Below are positions 24,661 to 37,310 of a stretch of DNA of 64,000 nt, piece by piece (position 1 is the stretch's first letter; the number at the start of each line of letters is the position of its first letter). Under the pieces are notes generated by a model. That model was given only the letters and a program-made list of their open reading frames with translations. It was not told where the DNA came from and did not search any database. The stretch covers positions 2,514,501 to 2,578,500 of the forward strand of contig NC_135568.1 of assembly GCF_964340395.1 (NCBI RefSeq), given 5' to 3'. Position numbers and translations under genes: made by a program. Origin of the DNA: Glandiceps talaboti (taxonomy: Eukaryota > Hemichordata > Enteropneusta > Spengelidae).

Positions 24661-25764
24661 ATTTGACATTTTTTTGTGGTCTAATAATATCTTTTCGAGA
24701 AATGTAAGTTGTTGCTGATAACATGGCTACTCGTAGATCTATTAAAACAGTTAGTATTCTTTCTGAATAAACTAAAAATGATTCCAGATCTCCTTTCAAT
24801 TTCTATTTACTATCTTTATAAAATAAATATCAATTATCATTCCCCAAACCTCTCATTTTAGGCAAAGTGGGATCCAAACATGTAGGCCATACCCCAGTTG
24901 CTCACTTTGTGGTTTCAAACTAACAAGTACAGGTGGTAATGGTTATTGACCTCTAATGTAGATGTCAATCACCTTCTGCTCGTTTAGTTTATACCCATTA
25001 ATTCTCGTTAATTATGATTCATCAGCTACCCCGTACTTGTGAAGCTACTGGCAGAGAATGACGACATATATCATGAACATGCAAGTATACACTACATGCA
25101 CACATAATGACTTGTTGAAGCATGATAGAACCCCATGATAAGCAAGTGCATATGTGGTGTACTCGGGGTGTTTGCAAGAGTGCTGGCAGTGTTCTCCATG
25201 GCCGTACTTTCATGAGTGGATCGAGTGATTGAAAGTGCAGCAGAAAATACTGCAAGCACGAGTGCAAGTATTCTAGTACCCACACTGGAACTCACATGCA
25301 TGTGGTTCTATATATGTTTATCTGAAACAACAAATTTCCTTAAAATGATATTTGTGGGCACAGCCTATATATATGACGAACGATCATGCCCTCATTTGCA
25401 TATCATTTGAATGCACGTATGCAGTAATGTTTTTGGTAATGCACTGCAGTGCAAATATATACCACACATATGCGTACACACAGGTGCAAGTAATCTCTCA
25501 GTATCTGTCTTCACTTCAATATTCAAGCCTCAATCATGTGTGAATGTGAATTTTTACACATGATACGTAGGTGTTAAACCCATAATGTCTTATTTCATTC
25601 AGCTCCAACATTATGACACATTATTAGAGGGTAGGTTGCGATCTACAATATTTATAATAAAAACTTAACATCTTTGCTGACAGTGGGTGGTTACACATGA
25701 CGTGATTCACTTATGTATAGTCATAAAGAGTGCAGGGCTGACATCATATGTGATAATATTGACT

Positions 25765-26115
25765 GGTTTCTGAGAATAGGCTGTCATGGGTGATGTGATG
25801 TGATCCTTATTAAAGAATGGGCTGTCATGTGTGATGTGATATGTGATCTATATTAAAGAATGGGCTGTCATGTGTGATGTACATGTTTGTGTTATGTATG
25901 ATGTAAGTGATCCACATTAAAGAATGGGCTGTCATGTGTGGTGTGATGTATGTACAGAATGGGCTGTCATGTGTGACCTGATGTACATTATGTGTGATTC
26001 ATATTGAAGAATGTGTGATCCCGATGTGATGTACGTAGTGATCCATATGAAAGAATATTGGGGTGTTTATAATGTATGATGTGATGTACGTTGCATGTGA
26101 TCCAGAATGGGCTGT
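25765..26115 (+). repeat. Degenerate minisatellite (GAATGGGCTGTCATGTGTGATGT core)
   Basis: Seven to eight irregular units of about 40-60 bp with TGATCCATATTAAAGAATGG, GCTGTCATGTGTGATGTGAT. Confidence 0.85.
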
Positions 26116-27074
26116 TATACTTGATATGATTCACAGTGTTTGCTATCCCATAATTATGTGATTCAAGTCATGTTAATAAGGAAGTATTTCCTGCATGATC
26201 ATACAGTCTCGATCAACCATTTCAATCCCGTCAATCACATACCGACAAAGATCGACTGTCCGAAACATGCAATACATTTGCAGGTCTGCGACAACAGGTT
26301 CGATCTTTGACATTCTGGATGCACACATGCACATTCCATTGATCATGTAATACTGTCCAACAAATGTAACATGTAATCAGTACAATTCTGAACATACAAG
26401 TCAGCATACACTCTTTATCACACATTTTGTAAATCATAATGTAACAGAGAACATGTAAACTTGTGTCCAAAAAAATGCCATGCACAAGACAACACGTGCA
26501 ATGAATGCATGTCTGAAAATACAAAGTCAGCACATCAAAAAAATAACAGAATCAGACTCTATTAGCGTTTTCCTGTTCATCAGGAGCCAATTACAAAGAC
26601 TCTTTGAGGTGGAATAATTTTCAATTTGAGGACTGGAAACCATTAGGGGGTGAGAACTAACAAGGGAAAGGTAGCACCATAACAACCATCCCAGCATGAT
26701 CTCTCATCGCAGTATTTCAGACTGTACAAACAGTTTGATCAATAGGAGATGATCTTTGTAGCGCTGATAGCGAAGATGGGATGACCTGTTGGCATGGCAA
26801 CACATGAGCCACGGACACTGTTAATCAAAATGATAGAGCTAAGAATGAGCTGTGAGGTGACATGAATGATAATCTCTTGGAGAGCTACCGGGTTACGTGA
26901 TGAGAGTGGTACCCCTGGGAGTTGTCAGTAATTGCTTATATTCTGCAGTCACAAGGTTTCTAGCTACTCAATACTTATCAGCATCAAAATAAAAATAGTT
27001 TAGTACAGTAGGAATGTTAATAACATCATTACAGATAGAATTGATGGCCAGTTTTAATGGATTTTGAATTGTAA

Positions 27075-27185
27075 AAAATACTTCTGACTTAGGGTTTGTG
27101 TCAGTACTTATAACTGACCTGTTACGACAAGACCCCTTATGTAAAGACTATTTTCCTCAGCTGAATAAAAAAAGGGCTGACTAAG
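27075..27185 (+). mobile_element. R1 fragment (terminal foldback, diverged)
   Basis: AATACTTCTGACTTAGGGTT, CGACAAGACCCCTTATGTAA, ATTTTCCTCAGCTGAATAAA follow the R1 3' structure. Confidence 0.5.
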
Positions 27186-27744
27186 AGGATATCAAATTAT
27201 GATGTGTGACATATCTGATGAGTTAATGACAACACATTTGCTGAGGCAGTACATACTTATGGTACACATTAATTGCAAAGTGAATAATGCTGGATACCTT
27301 AATTTTCTTGCACCTGAAGGACGTGATCAGTTTAGCCTTTCAAATTACAGCATTTTTTTTAGTTTATCAAACCAATAATATTATAATATATATACTCTGA
27401 CTCCATCACTGTGCCTATGACAACGCTAGTGCTCGTTCTATGACCAGCTTGTTATAGTACTAGTAGTCATTCAAACTGGATAAGTTAGCCACACCCCAAA
27501 TGCTGTTATCAGTTTAAATTTACGTAACATTAGCATTTATATACATAAATTATTACACTTCATGTATTGCACATTGTGTTCATCACAGTTGTTCATTTAC
27601 ATAATGACTTCATTTGAATAATCCAAAAATAAAGCTAGTAGTTGAATGAGTGCTAACCTTGTCCCACATCTAGTGATGTAGACAGCTGCCATTTTATCAA
27701 CCAAAAACTTGCACAGCATGCTTATTTGTAATCTTACTGTCATA

Positions 27745-27962
27745 AGGCCTAATAAAACAAATTTTCTGGTTCCAATTATACTCAATTTTAGAATAGGTGG
27801 GGTAGGAAGATTTGTTTTTTATTTCATTACATATTTTTTTCATGATTTTTGCAATGTTAATATTATTTTTCTCGAATACGTTAAAAAAAAGCTTAGGGTC
27901 GGCGTGACAAACTAAGTGGGGTCCGGTAACCAGAAACAAAATTTTTTTTTTTTTAGGCCTAA
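27745..27962 (-). mobile_element. R2 element copy B, 218 bp, both ends intact
   Basis: It starts AGGCCTAATAAAACAAATTT and ends with a T-run followed by TTAGGCCTAA. Relative to copy A it is inverted and internally shortened: TCAATTTTAGAATAGGTGGG leads, AGCTTAGGGTCGGCGTGACA and GTGGGGTCCGGTAACCAGAA close. Confidence 0.8.
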
Positions 27963-28233
27963 CTGCCTTCTTTTACTTGAGTATGGAAATGAGCTAGTTC
28001 TTCTAAATGTACATCTGGGTCCCCAGTTCATTAGTCTCGCTGATTTTTTTTACATGAGGTGAACCAATATAATAGAGATGTTCAGCATCCAGTAATTAAG
28101 TCATAAATTATTTTAAAAATTGCCAACGAAAATTTCTTCAGTTACGGTGGCAGATATTTTTCAAGAAAGTAGACATTGAATTCAAATCTTATAATAGTGC
28201 ACTTATTTTTCAGTAGTCCAAATAATCACTTTC

Positions 28234-28300
28234 ATCAGTACTACAGAAAATGTCTACTCACAGAGTCAAAATATTTCTTGGAAGCAAATTCCAAATTTAG
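28234..28300 (+). mobile_element. R4 half element
   Basis: GAAAATGTCTACTCACAGAG, TCAAAATATTTCTTGGAAGC and AAATTCCAAATTTAGGCT match the left arm and loop start of the R4 hairpin at 55924. Confidence 0.6.
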
Positions 28301-28849
28301 GCTAGCAGCTTTAAAAACTTACCTGTTTGTTCTAACTTTAACATGTTATACAGAATATTGCTGACACAAGTTTGGCCTTACTGAGAAACACATTCAATAG
28401 TGAGAGATACTGAATGTATATCCTATAGAATATAAATTTTATATAATAATATATAGACCTGACGTAAGCTGTGACATTTGAAAATGTTAGCAACTTTAAA
28501 TGTAAAGTAAACTACACACAATGCACAAAATAGGATAATGTAAATTTAACTAAAACTGCCAGATTTCACGGTGTTTAACAGCTATACTGGGACACTTTGC
28601 ATGAACATTTATGCTTACTTTGACCCTGCTGACCTAAGGTTAGAAAAGTTGTATGTTACCATTTGTACAATTTTCATCTTTCTTGAAGTTTGTTACATTG
28701 TTAGTTTCACTTTTTTCTATGACAAGAATCATTATTTAGCATAATTATTCAAATTCAAGGAACATATTTTTTTTGTAAAATGTTCCAGCCATTCAACAGA
28801 TGGTTAACTACATGTAACTACCTGAAATTTGCATATTTGAATAAGTTTA

Positions 28850-29500
28850 CTGAAAAGAATGCAATTTGCATATTTCATTGATTTTATTACAAATAATCTA
28901 ATCTGCATATCAAATCGTTATATATCATATCAATTATACTAATGATAAATGTTATGCTGTTTGTGATCTCATTTGAATATCTAATTGCATTTTATATGCA
29001 TACTTGATTGTATTCATTGAAAATAATGTAATTTGCATAACTAGTTAAATCTTACTATACTGTCTGTGATCTCATTTGAATATTTAATTGCATTTTATAT
29101 GCATACTTGATTGTATTCATTGAAAATAATGTAATTTGCACATCTAGTTAAATCTTACTATACTGTCTGTGATCTCATTTGAATATTTAATTGCATTTTA
29201 TATGCATACTTGATTGTATTCTTTGAAAATAATGTAATTTGCATAACTAGTTAAATCTTACTATACTGTCTGTGATCTCATTTGAATATTTAATTGCATT
29301 TTATATGCATACTTGATTGTATTCATTGAAAATAATGTAATTTGCACATCTAGTTAAATCTTACTATACTGTCTGTGATCTCATTTGAATATTTAATTGC
29401 ATTTATATGCATACTTGATTGTATACATTGAAAATAATCTAATTTGCATATCTAATTAAATCATATATACTGTCTGTGATCTCATTTGATATTGCATTTT
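28850..29500 (+). repeat. Tandem array, about 104 bp unit, six copies
   Basis: CTGTCTGTGATCTCATTTGA, ATATTTAATTGCATTTTATA, TGCATACTTGATTGTATTCA, GAAAATAATGTAATTTGCAT, then CTAGTTAAATCTTACTATA. The inner four copies are almost identical and the edge copies are diverged. Confidence 0.95.
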
Positions 29501-29734
29501 GTTTCAATTTAGATTTTCTCAATTCAAGATATCTTTTGTAAAAGATAGAGTTGTTAATAATTTCTAATCCAGAGAAGTGAACTGAACAGTTCTGCGTAAG
29601 CAGAAACTTATATTATAACAAAACAACAAAGAAAAGAAAGAAAAAAGTGTTAACTCCTTAGGCATGGTGAATATGAGGTTCAATTAATTAAACGATGGAT
29701 GGGCAATAAAGTGTAATAGGATATAGTCTGAATT

Positions 29735-29925
29735 ACACTTAGAGTGGTGTTTTTGTCCTGCTAGTTCTACGAAAGTTTAACTCAGAGTGGGATGTATTTT
29801 CCCCTAGTCCTACAGAATTCTAACATGGAATGGTGTTTTCCTAGTTCCTGCATAATCCTATCTCAGAGTGGTGTTTTTCTCACTCCTACAGAATTCTAAC
29901 TCAGAGTGATTTTTCCCCCTAGCAA
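29735..29925 (+). repeat. Minisatellite, about 55 bp unit, four copies
   Basis: CTCAGAGTGGTGTTTTTCTC, CTAGTCCTACAGAATTCTAA with variants. Confidence 0.8.
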
Positions 29926-30599
29926 CAACAGTTACCTGCTTTAAATCTCTGGCAAACACTTGATGCCTGACCTGGCACAGTGGGAGAACTCATCAAATCT
30001 CGCACACAATATATAATGAATGATATTTGAGGGAAAACACTTGGGAAAAAGCTTTGAATATAAACGGTTTACCTCGGTAACAGAGATTCGCTAAAAGTCA
30101 AAGAACAGTAATACAAAAAACTTTGAATATTTTAGTACTTTCCTGAAGTTACATGTACATTTACGAAATGTCAAAGGTCATAGGTGGATTACTGAAGGTC
30201 AAAGGTCACACATAGAGCACTATTCCGTTCATGAAATAGGGATATATTCCATTCTATTTGTAAGATGAAAAAAACAACAGTTGAAAAAGCGCGTACAGAA
30301 CATAAAACAGTGGTAAAGAACCACTTTCAATATGCATATCCACTAACGTAAATTGAAATAAGTTTTCAAATCACTAAGCACAATTTTTCATAGTAATGTT
30401 GGATTACTCTATGTGTGCAATAGCAGTATATTACATTTCTTTAAGCAGCTTATCTTTATGACAATATAGTTGAATACATTAATAACAGAGTTTCTAACTA
30501 CTTTTTGCAGGCCGAAAATATAACTCTGTGACTAAGATAATGAAACAGATGAACGATGACATGTGATGTTGACACTATTTTATATAAATATAAGATTAC

Positions 30600-30666
30600 A
30601 TTGATGATGGTTGTAGTGATGATGTTGATGATGGTGATAATGACGATGGTCATGATGATGATGATA
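30600..30666 (+). repeat. GATGAT-type imperfect microsatellite
   Basis: Repeated GATGATGGT, GATGATGTT and ATGATGATGATGATAC. The His-rich open frame on the minus strand derives from this. Confidence 0.85.
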
Positions 30667-30834
30667 CTGATTCATTTCAGAATACAACTTGCAAAACCTG
30701 ATTTGCTGCAAGCTGCTATGACAAGCTGACAAAGTTACACTAGATCTCAAGAGAATCTTGTGAGTAAAACCTTCATCAACAAATGTGGTTTTTCCACAAG
30801 CTGCAACAAGTGGCTTTCTATTTTGTAGACAAGT

Positions 30835-31860
30835 AGTCGGTTTGTATATCTTAGAAACCATGAACTTAAATAATGACATCCCTGTCTAAGTAGACAATGT
30901 AGGTTTTTATATCTTACAAACCATGGACTTAAATAATGACAGCCCTGTCTAAGTAGACAATGTCGCTTTTTATATCCTAGAAACCATGGACTTAAATAGT
31001 GACAGCCCTGTCCAAGTAGACAATGTCGGTTTTTATATCTTAGAAACCATGGACTTAAATAATGACAGCCCTGTCTAAGTAGACAATGTCGCTTTTTATA
31101 TCTTAGAAACCATGGAGTTAAATAGTGACAGCCCTGTCCAAGTAGACAATGTAGGTTTTTATATCTTAGAAACCATGGACTGAAATAAAGACAGCCCTGT
31201 CTATAAGTAGACAATGTCGGTTTTTATATCTTACAAACCATGGACTTAAATAGTGACAGCCCTGTCTATAAGTAGACAATGTCGGTTTTTATATCTTAGA
31301 AACCATAGACTTAAATAATGACATCCCTGTCCAAGTAGACAATGTCGGTTTTTATATCTTAGAAACCATAGACTTAAATAATGACAGCCCTGTCTATAAG
31401 TAGACAATGTCGGTTTTTATATCTTACAAACCATGGACTTAAATAGTGACATCCCTGTCCAAGTAGACAATGTCGGTTTTTATATCTTAGAAACCATGGA
31501 CTTAAATAATGACATCCCTGTCCAAGTAGACAATGTCGGTTTTTATATCTTACAAACCATGGACTTAAATAATGACATCCCTGTCTAAGTAGACAATGTA
31601 GGTTTTTATATCTTAGAAACCATGGACTTAAATAATGACAGCCCTGTCTAAGTAGACAATGTCGGTTTTTATATCTTAGAAACCATGGACTTAAATAATG
31701 ACATCCCTGTCTATAAGTAGACAATGTCGGTTTTTATATCTTAGAAACCATGAACTTAAATAATGACAGTTCTGTCTAAATAGACAATGTCGGTTTTTAT
31801 ATCTCAGAAACCAAGGATAGAAATAGAGACAACCTTCTGTATTTCCATCTTAGAAACCAG
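30835..31860 (+). repeat. Minisatellite, 63-65 bp unit, about 16 copies
   Basis: AGTAGACAATGTCGGTTTTT, ATATCTTAGAAACCATGGAC, TTAAATAATGACATCCCTGT, CTA. Most units are 63 bp, so minus-strand frames of 155 and 116 codons stay open with a 21-residue periodicity. Units carrying CTATAAG are longer by two bases and break the frame. It is not called coding. Confidence 0.96.
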
Positions 31861-32861
31861 AAATAACAATAAAAACAGTACATATATATAAACATCTTAT
31901 AAATCATGGACAGAAATGATGTCATTTGGAAAAAATTGATGAGTCTGAAGCCAAATTGTAAGGGCATCCTTCTTAAATTGGGAACAAGCTGCAACCCAAC
32001 TGTGTATCAATAATAGACATCATTACTACATGACTCCATTGTGTGGGGCATTGCTATTTAGATAAAAGAGAGTTATTTCCACATTTAGAAATTGGCCAGT
32101 CCATATCATCCTCTCTACCTCATTTACTCTTGTTACATTTTGTTACTCATATGTCAAATATTGGTTTCCATGGCAACCAGTTGACTCCCTGCAATGTTCC
32201 ATGTTGTGGGTTTCTTAGGTTGTTTGCCACGGCGATTAATCATCGAAATGTCTGTAAGTGACTTCCTTTGAGACTACAGTAAGTCTCGTTTACAGAAAAC
32301 GATTAGTAAAGAAACTCTTACTTTATTATCCTTTCTGAACTATGTCTTCAAAGATGTTGTGTCTGGAGAAAGTCTTAGATTATAACAAGAAGAGATTTAA
32401 AAGTCTACAAAATTTCTATGTCAGTGAATATAGCATTTACAAATTTGACTTTGTTAATTCGAAACTGAACGTATTCTCATCTCTGTATTCAACTATTTAA
32501 AAAGGGCGGTAGGGATTCAACCTTTAGTTCAATTGAAAGTATGATGCAAGGCAGATGTTAGAATATGTGGTGTTCCTGTATGTATTTTAAACTAATCGTA
32601 CGGCTTCAGATATCTTTTTGCAATGAGGATAAGACCGTATGCTATTGTACGCTTTCATGGTTTACAGTATCTGATAATCTCCACATTTTATAGCATTGTG
32701 TTAAATTGTAAACCTTTGATTTCAAGAATCTGGGATCATACACTTATAAAAGTCACTTAAATTTTAGCACTTTCCAAGCGGATTTGAATAATTTCCCTGA
32801 GTTTCAAAATCTGTAGTGAACTACATGTTATGTCATATCCCTGAATAATTGCAGCACATCT

Positions 32862-33050
32862 CACTTTTTACCATGAATAGACATTGAATGTTGTATTGAA
32901 TGTTGTTGATGGAAGTGTACATTTGTGCTTCGTAGTACTTCTCTCTCAGTCACTGATCGTTGCTGTGATAGAAAGTTTACATTTAGTAAGCTATTGATGC
33001 TTGGTAGCACATCTCACACTAATTGAATGTTGTTGCAATGGAAGTTTAGC
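32862..33050 (+). repeat. Weak diverged duplication
   Basis: CACATCTCAC, TTGAATGTTGTTG and ATGGAAGT occur near 32855-32920 and again near 33006-33048. Support is slight. Confidence 0.3.
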
Positions 33051-33199
33051 GACCATTTGATAAGTTTCAATCTCAAGAAGTAAATTTAATAATTTCCCTT
33101 GAAATTTCATGACTTCCTTTAAGATTTTTCTGATTCAGAAGCATTACGTATCCTGAATACACATCATTGGATAATTTTTCTTCTTTTTTTAGTTAAAGT

Positions 33200-33700
33200 T
33201 CTTTAAATTTTATCACCAAATTTTCGCTGATATCTTGTCAGCATTGTTAGGGGTGTACTACAATGGGCTATTGTCACATGTCTCTTCCAAGAAACGGCTG
33301 AGATCCTGATGCCAACAAATGATCTTACAAGAAACGGCTGAGATCTTGATGCCAACAAATGATCTTACAAGAAACGGCTGAGATCTTGATGCCAACAAAT
33401 GATCTTACAAGAAACGGCTGAGATCTTGATGCCAACAAATGATCTTACAAGAAATGGCTTAGATCTTGATGTCAAGAAATGATCTTACGAGACACGGCTG
33501 AGATCTTGATGCCAAAAATAGCCCAAATGTAATACATCCCTCACAATGCTGACAAGATATAAAGCACTAGTGAGCATTGCTTGATGGATACTAGGCACTA
33601 TAATATAAATCTGCTTATCACATCATATATATATTCAGTAAATATGTTGGGACTCGCTTCCAAGATTTTTCTTGAGTAGAACTTTTCATTACTAACTATG
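33200..33700 (+). mobile_element. R4-type foldback with a 40-bp tandem array in its loop
   Basis: GATATCTTGTCAGCATTGTT, AGGGGTGTACTACAATGGGC, TATT at 33229-33272 pairs with AAATAGCCCAAATGTAATAC, ATCCCTCACAATGCTGACAA, GATAT at 33516-33560. Outside, GCTTCCAAGATTTTTCTTGA, GTAGAACTTTTCATTAC at 33657-33694 matches the R4 outer arm. The loop is filled by the array listed next. Confidence 0.7.
33291..33516 (+). repeat. 40-bp tandem repeat, nearly six copies
   Basis: The unit GAAACGGCTGAGATCTTGAT, GCCAACAAATGATCTTACAA starts exactly every 40 bp at 33291, 33331, 33371, 33411, 33451 and 33491. Copies 2-4 are identical. The fifth and sixth carry substitutions. Confidence 0.97.
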
Positions 33701-34005
33701 AACCCTAGTGGCCATGAACAGACTTACACCAATCAACTTGTTAATCCTCTCATGCCTGCAATGATACTTTTCTTCTATTGCATACATCATGACATTTGTT
33801 TGTGTAATTTTCTAGCGCCATTATGAAAATCAAAACTTCTGCTTATACTACATATAGAGTGAGATGTTTAAATCATTGGATTTTATCTTCACATAATCTT
33901 TCTTTATTGGAAAAAATGGCTTGATTAATGTTGAAGTGTGTACTAGAAATATATTGTAAGCTCACAATGTAATGGTATTTCCCTGACACTTGTGGCTCAA
34001 CCCCC

Positions 34006-34020
34006 CCCCCTCCCCCCAAA

Positions 34021-34058
<38 letters not shown>
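34006..34058 (+). repeat. C-run and AAAT microsatellite
   Basis: An interrupted C16 tract is followed by about eight AAAT units and AAT units. Confidence 0.9.
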
Positions 34059-34063
<5 letters not shown>

Positions 34064-34775
34064 AATGTTAAAGTATTAACAGATTTTCTCATCATTCAGC
34101 GTCTTAACTACAAATTGTAAAATAAAAGGTCTTGGCCCGTCACTTTGATTCTATTGAAAGTTATAATTTGATTTCTCTAAGAATCTGACACGTAGTTCAT
34201 ATGATATAATACTGTTTCTGCTTGAGGTGTGGTTTAAAAGTATAATGTATATATTCCTTCAATTCCCCTAGTTCCTGAAGAAGGAAAACTGCTAAATTTA
34301 AACTCAGTATATTGATTATATGCTTCACTGGTTATAAATCTAAACCATGAAATTAAAACTAAATGAGTACAACAAACCAAGCAAAGAAATGAATTTAAAC
34401 TTAGCCAATAAGAATCCCTTCTACATAATTGAATAGCATATTTACCAAATGAGTATAACAAACTACGCAAAGACATGAATATAAACTCAGCTGAAACAAA
34501 TCCTTCTTCCTTTAGCTAAGTATATGTACCAATGGGAATAAGTATTGTAGTCTATTTTTCAGTCTGCAAGAGGCAATACACAGATTAGAGCTGCAAACTT
34601 CTGCAAAATTCTTGCAAACTGTAAGTAGTTTGTAGCAAATTTAGTCCTGGAATTTTCTTGGGAAGGGTAACAAACCAAGCTAAGAAGTAAATCTATACGT
34701 ATGCCCAAAAAAATAGCATATTTCCAATCACCTACATTAAGTACTTCTGGTATATATAAACATAAACAAGGAGCA

Positions 34776-34880
34776 CTATACCGTGCACAAATCAAGTTGA
34801 ACAAAAATATATGGAATTTATACCCTGGTTGTTCTACATTCTATGTCACGATAACACATGTCCACATCACTGACTCTTTA
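34776..34880 (+). mobile_element. R1 5' fragment abutting a SINE
   Basis: TATACCGTGCACAAATCAAG, TTGAACAAAAATATATGGAA, CCCTGGTTGTTCTACATTC, TATGTCACGATAACACATGT match the R1 body. The rest of R1 is missing and SINE sequence follows. Confidence 0.6.
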
Positions 34881-34889
34881 CTTCCTCAA

Positions 34890-35130
34890 CTCCCTGGGGA
34901 GCATACAATCTACTGCAGCCTTTATAAGCGCATAGGATTAAAGAATTCACATTGCAACCTCTATCCTACCAGGTCCCCAATTATACAGCTGGGTTAACTG
35001 AGACACAATCGTGGTTCAAATCTTGCCCAAGGACTTTAGCCATTCAGAAACAAATGGCATTGACAGGGGCTCGAACCTGCAACCTGCAGATTCAAAGCTG
35101 GCCACTCTAACCATTCGCCCATCATGACTC
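34890..35130 (-). mobile_element. tRNA-derived SINE
   Basis: On the minus strand the head reads GATGGGCGAATGGTTAGAGT, GGCCAGC (A-box region, 35123-35098), then GCAGGTTCGAGCCCCTGTC (B box GGTTCGAGCCC at 35077-35067). These are pol III promoter elements of tRNA type. The body follows with CTTGGGCAAGATTTGAACCA and TTAACCCAGCTGTATAATTG, GGGACCTGGTAGGATAGAGG. This body recalls conserved central domains of invertebrate SINEs. The tail boundary near 34890 is uncertain. It is not a functional tRNA gene: no acceptor stem pairing is evident. Confidence 0.7.
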
Positions 35131-35297
35131 CATTCTGAGCTTTCATAAGCCAACAGCAAACTTCAAAATGATTAATGTGTTTTGATTAATGTGAAAGCTT
35201 GTCCCTGGGGTTCATTCTTCTACAAAGGTCAAATATATAATAAACAGGTTCAGTCTTATTTGTTACTTTAGATTAAATAGACATACATAATTATTAT

Positions 35298-35467
35298 ACT
35301 AACAATCGCGGCAGTGAACAAGAGAAAGAATTTCAACTAGTCTGGGCACACAGTTGGCTTTTTCTTGAGGACTTTGATTTTACTAACAATCCACAGTAAA
35401 CAAGTGAAAGAATTTCAACTAGTCTGGGCAGCACAGTTCGCTTTTTCCTTCAGGACTTTGATTTGAC
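35298..35467 (+). repeat. Tandem duplication, 84-86 bp unit
   Basis: ACTAACAATC starts both units. AGAAAGAATTTCAACTAGTC, TGGGCA-CACAGTT, GCTTTTTC and AGGACTTTGATTT follow in each. Confidence 0.9.
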
Positions 35468-35559
35468 ATCCTGGTAATATTACTTAGCATTAGATTCCCC
35501 TAACATGCCATGTAATTTTTCTGCAAAGGGTCAACAATATGGTCACATAAGATTTGTTC

Positions 35560-35600
35560 ATTTGTGTACAAACCGGTGACATAAATCACGTACATACAAG

Positions 35601-35649
<49 letters not shown>

Positions 35650-36780
35650 ACCCACTATCTATTTGAGTCTGCCTATTTATGTATGTGTCTAATTCAGGCA
35701 AATAAAATCACACACATAGGCATCCAATATATGTGAGTGTCCATGTGTGTAATGCAGTGAAATAAAATGATATACACTGTAAGGTATCCAATATATTTGT
35801 GTGAGCGTCCATGTGTATAATTCAGAAATTAAATTGTATTGCATACATTGTATACTTGTGCATATGACTACACTGCAGTAAAAACTATGGATATATAATT
35901 CACTAATATAAAATCATATATATGCATTCTATATAATTGTGTATTAAAGTAACAATTATGTGCATATTTAGTGAAATGAAATTAGATATTTGTACATACA
36001 GTATTGGTGTATGCCACCATGTGCATATATCTGTGAAATGAAATTCTATAAGATTTAGTGCAATACCACATTGGTGAAAGTGGCCATGTGTTTTATTCAG
36101 AGAGATTGTGAAATGAAATTGTTACATACATTATATTAATAAGTAACCATGTGTGTAATTCAGTGATTCAAAAATGAATTAATACAATGATTGTATATTT
36201 GTTCAAGTGTTAACTGGGGTGAGGGTGTTTGAAATTCACTGATTCAAAATTAATCATCTACATTGTACATATGTATAATTATGCATATATTTGTAAAAGT
36301 GTCCATATGTGTAATTCAGTGATTCAAAATTAATATATATGATCATGCATATTTGTGCAAATGTTAATGGGCATTATAAGCAGTTATTCACTGATTCAAA
36401 ATTAATGATACACGTGCTTGATTGTGCAACGTTATTTAGACAAATGTCCATGTGTGTAATAAAGAGATTCAAAACTGAAATCTGCATGTGCACTGTATGT
36501 AAACTTTCTACAGGCATTAGTGTCCATCAGTGTCACATAAGTAGTACACAAGCTATATTTGTGTAAGTGTCCATATTTCATTATAAAATGAAATCATACA
36601 CGCATATACGAACATTCTATGTCATGCCTATAATGTGTTTATTATACAGTGAAATCATATGGTACATAAGCACTGATGATTCTACGTTTGTGCACATGTC
36701 CATATGCATAATTCAATGAAATCATATTGTATGTGAATCATACTTTGTGTATTTGTGCATTTGACCATGTGAATAATTTT
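35560..36780 (+). repeat. Long degenerate array plus CA microsatellite
   Basis: A CA run spans 35605-35646. Beyond it, about ten irregular units of 70-110 bp share GTGTCCATGTGTGTAATTCA, GTGATTCAAAATTAAT or GTGAAATGAAATCATA. The units are strongly diverged. Confidence 0.65.
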
Positions 36781-37274
36781 GATAAATTCATACGACTACT
36801 TGGTGTCTAGTTATGATTTTAAAATGAGTGTTGAATCAATTGATGTAAACATACAAATATTTAAGTGTGGCCTCCTAAAACTTGGCATCATTAAATAAAT
36901 GCAATCTTTTCATCAGTGATTGCCCATACTACTTTCATTTAATGGTCATAGTATGCAAAACAGTCAGTTTTAATGTGAACAGGTTTTTCTGTCCAATTTT
37001 TCATAGTCTCCTACTCATGCCATTTGAACTAGTGACTTTCCTGTTCTCTCAGAACTCATACATCTTAAAATGCAATTAATCTGAACATACCCTCAGTCCA
37101 TTCACCAATTAACCAAATGAGGGAGAAAATTACAAATGCCTATATGCTCTAACTGAGGGTAATTTTCAGCATTTTCGTTAAGTGTGGTAAGTAGATAGAA
37201 TCTTTCCCCCGGCTGTACACTGGAATTCAACTATTGGATTAAAATGTGCATATACAAAGTCAAATAACTAGTAA

Positions 37275-37310
37275 GTGTGTGTGTGTGTGTGTGTTTGGGG
37301 GGGGGGGGGT
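37275..37310 (+). repeat. GT run followed by G-run
   Basis: A GT10-type tract is followed by T3 and a G14 tract. Confidence 0.95.

Noticed and set aside
30747-31724. Two minus-strand frames (155 and 116 codons) with a 21-residue repeat
   Set aside because: They come from a 63-bp minisatellite and are broken by 65-bp units. They do not resemble a known repeat protein.
34701-34997. 98-codon plus-strand frame
   Set aside because: It lies entirely in R1 and SINE sequence.
35060-35130. Possible functional tRNA gene on the minus strand
   Set aside because: A and B boxes are present, but a complementary acceptor stem and a clean cloverleaf are not. The sequence continues into a SINE body.
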